Shown here: positions 14,942 to 17,436 of the stretch, one piece after another | Layout of the letters: the number at the start of each line of letters is the position of its first letter | How positions within the stretch are numbered: position 1 is the stretch's first letter | NCBI GenBank assembly: GCA_018713755.1 | Contig: DVOG01000021.1 | Span: 1 to 17,436, forward strand | From: Candidatus Spyradosoma merdigallinarum | Lineage (GTDB): Bacteria > Verrucomicrobiota > Verrucomicrobiia > Opitutales > UBA953 | DNA: 17,436 nt | Direction: 5' to 3' | Notes under the pieces: generated by a model | What the model was told of the DNA's origin: nothing | Seen by the model: the letters and a program-made list of their open reading frames with translations, nothing else | Database searches by the model: none | Position numbers and translations under genes: made by a program

Positions 14942-15002
14942 CCCGCAAAGCCGCCAGGCCCGCAAAGATTTTTCATCTGCGCTCATCCGCGGCGTCTGCG
15001 GG
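14942..15002. repeat. CGCAAAG direct repeats and ATCTGCG/TCTGCG block
   Basis: CGCAAAG occurs at 14944-14950 and 14961-14967 around GCCAGG. Next comes CATCTGCGCTCATCCGCGG and then GTCTGCGGG up to 15002. Both motifs are imperfectly repeated words of the same style as the other blocks in this gap. Confidence 0.5.
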
Positions 15003-15073
15003 CGAAAAAATCTTCGCGGAAACGCGGCGTCGCGCGAGGAGGGGGAGACACGAACGTCGTCCTCCCGAAAAAA

Positions 15074-15104
15074 CTTCGCGACTTAGCGTCTCTGCGGGAA
15101 ACCC
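15074..15104. repeat. CTTCGCGACTTAGCGTCTCTGCGG-type block
   Basis: A further low-complexity word made of GCG-ACTTAGCG-TCTCTGCGGGAAACCC units, related in style to the CGCAAAG and TCTGCG blocks just upstream. It is followed by A10. No gene or RNA fold is evident. Confidence 0.4.
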
Positions 15105-15160
15105 AAAAAAAAAAGCGCGCGGAAGGATTTTCGCGAAACGGCGAGGACGCGTGCTTCTCC

Positions 15161-15239
15161 CATAAAACGCTGCGGCTTCGCGGGAGCTTTTTCCTTTCCT
15201 CGGTTTTCATTCGCGATTCGGAATTCGAAATTCGCGATT
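15161..15239. repeat. ATTCGCGATT repeat block
   Basis: After a GCTGCGGCTTCGCGGGAGC word, ATTCGCGATT occurs as an exact direct repeat at 15209-15218 and 15230-15239. The two copies flank CGGAATTCGAA, so the whole reads as staggered TTCG-AATT units. This is the clearest repeat in the gap. Confidence 0.6.
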
Positions 15240-15386
15240 TTTTTGTGCGCGCCCGCGGAAAAACCGGCTTGCCAGTCGTTTTTTTTTTGCAAAATCAAAC
15301 TTCCGAAACGGGACATTTTGCTCTCGGGGACACGGCGTTCCCGCGAATGCCTCTTTTCGACGAACAGAAAAAAAAAAAAAACGAAA

Positions 15387-16151
15387 ATGAACAAGGCTAG
15401 CATCTTTATTTCTTTAACGGCGGCACTCATGTTTTCCGCGCCCGCGTTCGCGGGAACGTCCGCGTGGCGGAACGACGGCAAGCCGCGCGTCGTGCGCGAG
15501 GCGGAGCGGCGGGAACGCGAGCGGCAGGATTCCACGTGGACGCCGGAAAACATCCGCGCCAACCCCGCGCTCTTTCTCAGCGAGACCATCGCCGCCTGCG
15601 ACCTTCTCAAAAACAAGATCGAGGCGCAGGACATCGCGTTTCTCCGCCTCAAGAAACAGGCGGAGCGCAAGGTCTCCGAGGCGGAAAGCACGATCCGCCG
15701 CTACACGAAGTTTCTCGACGAGGCGAAAAAGCAATACAAGGCGGCGAAGGCGAACGGCGACGCGTTTCCCGTCACGATCAACGGCTTCGAGCTGAGCGAG
15801 GAAGACCTTTCGGAAAAAGTCGCCGACGCGCTCGAACGCGTCGAGCTCGCCAAGAAGCAGAAATCGACGAACTCGGTGATCGCGAAGAAAGTGCAGATTC
15901 GGCAGGGCGTGCTGAAGACGAAATCGCGGGAACTGCGTTCGATCCGGCGCAAGCTCGCGCTCCAGCTCGAACAGGTGAAGATGAATCAGGCGCTCGGGGA
16001 GATCGACGAATTGTCGGACGTTCTCGGCACGCTCAAGGACATGTCGCTGGAACTCGCGGAAGACCCGGCGAAGCTCTCGCTTGACGACATCACGGAAGAA
16101 GATCCCGACCAGGCGCGCAAGCAGTCCGTCGAGGATTTCCTCGAAAGCTGA
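15387..16151 (+). CDS. secreted coiled-coil protein of unknown function (254 aa)
   Basis: A 254-residue protein not assigned to a family. The start is ATG 15387 because it begins a typical Sec signal peptide (MNKASIFISLTAALMFSAPAFA, cleavage before GTS at about residue 23). The same frame is open back to 15243, but that part is repeat DNA. The mature protein is highly charged and almost entirely helical. Long heptad-like stretches run from about residue 65 to 125 (LLKNKIEAQDIAFLRLKKQ onward) and from about 145 to 225, separated by FPVTINGFELSEED. The C-terminus is acidic. It would lie in the periplasm as a coiled coil. The lipoprotein gene follows 51 nt later on the same strand, which suggests one operon. 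A run of 14 A lies 5 nt upstream of the start. Confidence 0.75.
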   Translation: MNKASIFISLTAALMFSAPAFAGTSAWRNDGKPRVVREAERRERERQDSTWTPENIRANPALFLSETIAACDLLKNKIEAQDIAFLRLKKQAERKVSEAESTIRRYTKFLDEAKKQYKAAKANGDAFPVTINGFELSEEDLSEKVADALERVELAKKQKSTNSVIAKKVQIRQGVLKTKSRELRSIRRKLALQLEQVKMNQALGEIDELSDVLGTLKDMSLELAEDPAKLSLDDITEEDPDQARKQSVEDFLES

Positions 16152-16202
16152 ACCCGCATTCCTGCGACAAGACAAGGAACTCTCAAATTTCAAAATTTCC
16201 GT

Positions 16203-17411
16203 ATGAACAGAACATATAAAACACTGACTTTGCTCGCGCTCGCCGCGCTCCCGTTTTTCGCGGGATGCGCCAGCCCGAGCGAAAAAATCCGCCGGAGCAT
16301 TCAGGCGGACGTTCCCGTGAACCGGCAGGACGTTTCCGCCGCGCTCGCCGAAGGCGAAAGCCCGTGGGCGCTTCACGACGGAGAGGAGACGTTCTCGCTC
16401 TTCGAATACGCGAGCAAGAAAAACAACGTAGCCCTGATTGAATTCTGCCTGTCGAAAAAATCCCTTTCGCCGGAACTCGCGGAAGCACAGTGTTCCGCCT
16501 ACGTCGAGCGCGTTCTCGCTTCGCTTTCCGCCGACAAGGATTCGAACGACGAACTTTCCGTCTGCGAAAAAATCTGGAACGCGGGACTGGCGCTTGCGGC
16601 GAAGCCGAGGGTTGACGCCAAGCTGAAACAGGTCGAGGAAGAACGTGCGACGAAATTCGTGGAGTCCGTCATCGCCAAAATTTCCGTAGATTGCGACGCG
16701 GACGACGACGATTTGGCTCGTTGCCGCGAATATTGGGAAAAAGGCATGGCGCTTTCGACGAAGCCGAGGCTGGAAGCCAAGCTGAAACAGGTCGAAGAAG
16801 AACGCGCGACGAAATTCGTGGAATCCGTCATCGCCAAAATTTCCGTGGATGACGACGCGGACGAAGATGATTTGGCGCGTTGCCGCGAATATTGGGATAA
16901 AGGCTTGGCGCTCGCGACGAAGCCGAGACTGGAAACTAAGCAAAAACAGGTTGCCGAAGAACGGAAAGCGCAACGCGAAAAGGCGAGTCTCGAAGCGCAG
17001 AAAAAATTGGAACTCGCTGAAAAACAGCGCATCTACGAAAGTCTGCAAAGTAAAATCTTCCCCTTGGAACAGAAACTTTCCGAAGAAGAACGTTCCCGTG
17101 GCTGGACGCTTCTGGAAACGTTCGGCGAAGAGCAGATGCCCGCGCTCGCGGAGAAATGCAAAGCCGCGCGGCAGACGTATCTTGAAGCCAAAGCGAATCT
17201 CGAAGAACTCGCGAAAGCGCTCAAAGCCGAAAACATCGATTTGAACACAAACGACGTTTTTCAGGCGGCGGGGAGGAATTGGCTGAGCAAGGCGACAGAT
17301 TACTGGTTTCTGCGCTACAAGCTGACGGATTTTTATTCTCGGTTCAAAATCGGCGCGGCAACTTCCGACGAGCTTGCCGCCGCGGACGAAGAGTTCGCCG
17401 AACGGCTTTGA
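16203..17411 (+). CDS. lipoprotein with 53-residue tandem repeats and helical C-terminus (402 aa)
   Basis: A 402-residue predicted lipoprotein. Residues 1-21 form a signal peptide ending FFAG before lipidated C22, and the -3 residue is Phe rather than the usual Leu. A short region (about 40-90) with SPWALHDGEETFSLFEYA and NNVALIEFCLSKK looks like a single ankyrin-type repeat, tentatively. Three copies of a 53-residue unit follow at about 99-137 (diverged), 152-190 and 205-243, with core FVESVIAKISVD, DDLARCREYW and LALATKPRLEAK. The rest is charged helix and a C-terminal domain with WLSKATDYWFLRYKLTDFY. No enzyme motif is visible. Its base composition is lower in GC than the minus-strand genes. 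It probably works with the preceding secreted coiled-coil protein; that is inference from adjacency. Confidence 0.78.
   Translation: MNRTYKTLTLLALAALPFFAGCASPSEKIRRSIQADVPVNRQDVSAALAEGESPWALHDGEETFSLFEYASKKNNVALIEFCLSKKSLSPELAEAQCSAYVERVLASLSADKDSNDELSVCEKIWNAGLALAAKPRVDAKLKQVEEERATKFVESVIAKISVDCDADDDDLARCREYWEKGMALSTKPRLEAKLKQVEEERATKFVESVIAKISVDDDADEDDLARCREYWDKGLALATKPRLETKQKQVAEERKAQREKASLEAQKKLELAEKQRIYESLQSKIFPLEQKLSEEERSRGWTLLETFGEEQMPALAEKCKAARQTYLEAKANLEELAKALKAENIDLNTNDVFQAAGRNWLSKATDYWFLRYKLTDFYSRFKIGAATSDELAAADEEFAERL
16601..16918 (+). repeat. 159-bp in-frame tandem repeat (two close copies)
   Basis: GAAGCCGAG recurs at 16601, 16760 and 16919, exactly 159 bp (53 codons) apart. 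The intervening units are nearly identical, for example GAAATTCGTGGA and GTCATCGCCAAAATTTCCGT in both. Differences are mostly synonymous. A diverged third copy, recognisable only in protein, lies upstream at about 16497-16613. Confidence 0.9.
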
Positions 17412-17436
17412 TGTTCCCGCGAAGACACACTGAAAT

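Larger units (their letters stand above)
14779..15386. other. 608-bp non-coding stretch made of degenerate short repeats and homopolymer runs
   Basis: No frame here shows codon patterns like its neighbours. The stretch holds several recognisable repeat-like blocks (listed separately at 14822, 14886, 14942, 15074 and 15161) and homopolymers: T7 at 14815-14821, 14841-14847 and 14929-14935, A10 at 15105-15114, T10 at 15279-15288 and A14 at 15368-15381. Three copies of the GGGAACG/CGTTCCC signature occur (about 14801, 14872, 15337). Promoters for the coiled-coil gene must lie toward its right end but none is clear. Confidence 0.75.
2434..17419. repeat. dispersed GGGAACG / CGTTCCC signature motif, about 70 copies
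   Basis: Counting by eye gives about 40 copies of GGGAACG and about 30 of CGTTCCC on the plus strand, most extended to CGGGAACG or CGTTCCCG. They are spread over every gene and gap to the right of the mobile element. They fall in different reading frames (coding Ala-Gly-Thr, Val-Pro-Ala, Gly-Asn-Ala or Arg-Glu-Arg). None occurs in 1-2318. Confidence 0.85.

Noticed and set aside
14942..15240. A CRISPR array in the repeat-rich gap
   Set aside because: The repeats are short, imperfect and irregularly spaced. There are no uniform spacers and no cas genes in the window.
15243..15386. An upstream extension of the coiled-coil protein frame
   Set aside because: It crosses repeat and homopolymer DNA, and the signal peptide begins exactly at ATG 15387.

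Overview
The window joins two kinds of DNA. Positions 1 to about 2318 have medium GC and carry accessory genes typical of integrative or mobilizable elements of gut Clostridia. In order these are the 3' end of a mobC relaxosome gene, a small Cys-rich protein, a frame-disrupted RepA-type replication initiator, a DnaC/IstB-like ATPase, a small helical protein and a strong terminator. From about 2420 to the end the DNA is very GC-rich (estimated mid-60s percent), and its genes look like chromosome of a PVC-type bacterium (Verrucomicrobiota or Lentisphaerota, probably gut-associated). That assignment is inferred from base composition, the giant exported beta-rich protein, the GH20 enzyme and the style of the intergenic repeats. 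No marker gene proves it.

The GC-rich part opens with a series of minus-strand genes. In transcription order they are a GH20 beta-N-acetylhexosaminidase-like enzyme, a 2182-residue exported/membrane protein of unknown function, KDPG aldolase (eda), a 96-residue membrane protein, thioredoxin reductase (trxB), the CCA-adding enzyme (cca) and tRNA-Leu(CAA). The segment from eda to the tRNA is tightly spaced and could be one transcript. On the plus strand, starting about 30 bp from the GH20 gene, are a NimA-like flavin-binding protein, a 0.6-kb non-coding stretch full of degenerate repeats, a secreted coiled-coil protein, and a lipoprotein with 53-residue tandem repeats.

Four observations stand out. 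First, the 7-8-mer CGGGAACG/CGTTCCCG occurs about 70 times in the GC-rich DNA, in both orientations, several reading frames and non-coding DNA, and not once in the first 2.3 kb. This is roughly twenty times chance and behaves like a lineage-specific genomic signature motif. Second, the giant protein contains repeated beta-rich modules with a fixed P-x9-G-x5-W spacing. It also has a central multi-pass membrane block ending in what looks like a second signal peptide, as if two exported proteins had fused. Third, the gap at 14779-15386 is a mosaic of degenerate short repeats. Fourth, the Clostridia-like element lies next to the 3' end of tRNA-Leu, which points to either cross-phylum transfer or an assembly join.
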